From positions 1 through 64,000 of the forward strand of contig JAJRQT010000185.1 in assembly GCA_024280115.1 (NCBI GenBank): DNA of 64,000 bases. The letters are read 5' to 3'. Origin of the DNA: Bacteroidota bacterium (GTDB taxonomy: Bacteria > Bacteroidota > Bacteroidia > Cytophagales > Cyclobacteriaceae). Both the position numbers and the translations under genes were made by a program. Under the pieces are notes generated by a model. The model was not told where the DNA came from. It worked only from the letters and a program-made list of their open reading frames with translations, and did not search any database. Position 1 is the first letter of the stretch; every line of letters begins with the position of its first letter. Below, piece by piece: positions 63,124-64,000 of the stretch.

Positions 63124-64000
63124 ATGACATTAAAAAAGAAAGAAAAAGTTCACTTTATTGCAATCGGAGGCAGTGTAATGCATAGCCTCGCCATAGCATT
63201 AAAATTGAAAGGGTTTGAAGTTACCGGTTCTGATGACAATATTTATGACCCTTCAAAGCAACGACTTGCCGAGCATGATTTATTACCAAAAGAGTATGGT
63301 TGGAGTGAGTCGCATGTTACTGAAGACCTCGATGCTGTAATCCTGGGCATGCATGCTAAGGATGACAATCCTGAATTGATAAAAGCCAAAGATCTCGGTT
63401 TGCCTATTTATTCGTTCCCGGAGTATATTCGAAAACAATCTGACGACAAACAGAGGATTGTTGTTGCTGGAAGTCATGGAAAAACCACGATTACGGCCAT
63501 GATTATGCATGTTCTTAATTATGCAAATCGTGAGTTTGATTATGTTGTAGGCGCCTACCTGGAGGGATTTACCAACATTGTGAAATTATCGGATGCACCG
63601 ATCATTATCATCGAGGGGGATGAATATTTTTCTTCTGCCATTAGCAAAACTCCAAAATTCCTCAACTATGAACATCATATAGGATTGATAAGCGGGATTT
63701 CCTGGGACCACATCAATGCCTATAAAACGATGGATGATTATGTGAAACAATTTGAAATTTTTGCGGATGCAACACCGAAAGCCGGCACACTGGTTTTTTG
63801 TGAGGATGATGATATGGCCATGGTGATCGCGAGCAACCAAAGAACAGATGTAGTTCAACTGCATTACGCCGTTCATCCCTATGTGATTAAAAATGGTATT
63901 ACTTATTTAAAAACAGAGACTGGTCTTGTACCGATAAAAATATTTGGAAAGCACAATATGCTCAACCTGAACGGAGCGAGGAAGCTATTGAGCAGGATTG
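63124..64000 (+). CDS. mpl: UDP-N-acetylmuramate:L-alanyl-gamma-D-glutamyl-meso-diaminopimelate ligase-like (Mpl), truncated by window end
   Basis: The first 292 residues of a Mur-ligase family enzyme; the frame is open to the last base. The N-terminal FIAIGGSVMHSLAIALKLKGFEVTGSDD binds the UDP part. The ATP-binding P-loop is AGSHGKTTITAM, followed by IIEGDEYFSSAI (metal and acyl-phosphate site) and GISWDHIN. The EGDEY motif and shorter spacing fit the Mpl peptidoglycan-recycling branch better than MurC. Mpl attaches recovered murein tripeptide to UDP-MurNAc. It starts 14 bases after a consensus promoter start. The C-terminal third lies outside the window, so completeness is unknown. Confidence 0.85.
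   Translation, partial: MTLKKKEKVHFIAIGGSVMHSLAIALKLKGFEVTGSDDNIYDPSKQRLAEHDLLPKEYGWSESHVTEDLDAVILGMHAKDDNPELIKAKDLGLPIYSFPEYIRKQSDDKQRIVVAGSHGKTTITAMIMHVLNYANREFDYVVGAYLEGFTNIVKLSDAPIIIIEGDEYFSSAISKTPKFLNYEHHIGLISGISWDHINAYKTMDDYVKQFEIFADATPKAGTLVFCEDDDMAMVIASNQRTDVVQLHYAVHPYVIKNGITYLKTETGLVPIKIFGKHNMLNLNGARKLLSRI

Overview
The window is AT-rich chromosomal DNA from a member of the Bacteroidota, most likely a Cytophagales-type bacterium. The evidence is a large adhesin with a C-terminal gliding/type IX-type sorting domain, a Porin_10-family outer-membrane protein, large FtsX-like permeases, a cobalamin-riboswitch/TonB-receptor operon, promoters that fit the Bacteroidota consensus (TTTG-N19-TAnnTTTG), and almost no Shine-Dalgarno sequences. 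No rRNA, tRNA, CRISPR array, prophage or complete insertion sequence is visible. Most of the window is ordinary chromosome with scattered repeat-derived elements in the gaps.

Layout. 0.35-3.4 kb: a DUF4892/OmpA protein, then an aldehyde dehydrogenase with its DUF779 partner; the dehydrogenase is frameshifted. 3.9-8.5 kb: a parallel beta-helix lipoprotein, a Tat-exported Gfo/Idh/MocA oxidoreductase and a small secreted protein. 8.6-11.8 kb: a glutamate-cysteine-ligase-like enzyme with CBS domains, followed by an aspartoacylase-like zinc hydrolase that has no usable start codon. 11.8-15.2 kb: an FtsX/MacB-like permease between blocks of repetitive DNA. 15.2-20.3 kb: a CocE/NonD hydrolase, a fluoride channel (crcB) with DUF190, an NmrA-like protein and a CWC-type Cys-rich protein. 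20.6-27.1 kb: a complete cobalamin-uptake operon on the minus strand (riboswitch, binding lipoprotein, permease, ATPase, TonB receptor, beta-propeller lipoprotein).

27.4-30.0 kb: a Roc/COR-like GTPase with an unusual Ala/Tyr-rich N-terminal region. 30.2-42.4 kb: periplasmic and surface catabolism (a second Gfo/Idh enzyme, penicillin acylase, a glycerophosphodiesterase-like enzyme, sulfatase), MsrB, a serine hydrolase fused to a degenerate GH3 module, an EamA transporter and an SRPBCC protein. 42.7-53.4 kb: an FmdB zinc ribbon, a secreted unknown, the large adhesin, FeoAB, remnants (a GH20 tail, a frameshifted Kir channel), YfiR and a MacB-type permease. 53.6-64.0 kb: a conserved housekeeping end with an unknown secreted protein often labelled asparagine synthetase B, Porin_10, lpxK, nif3-like, a C4 zinc ribbon, a TPR protein, dnaB and an mpl-like ligase cut off by the window end.

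Themes. (1) Three genes carry single-base lesions (aldehyde dehydrogenase, aspartoacylase start, Kir channel), so either assembly indels or real decay must be considered. (2) At least three families of small inverted-repeat elements occupy intergenic space; one looks like a MITE with two copies. (3) The most interesting coding candidates are the GTPase at 27.4-30.0 kb and the two-gene peptide/amide module at 8.6-11.8 kb. No complete, clearly new multi-gene system is evident.
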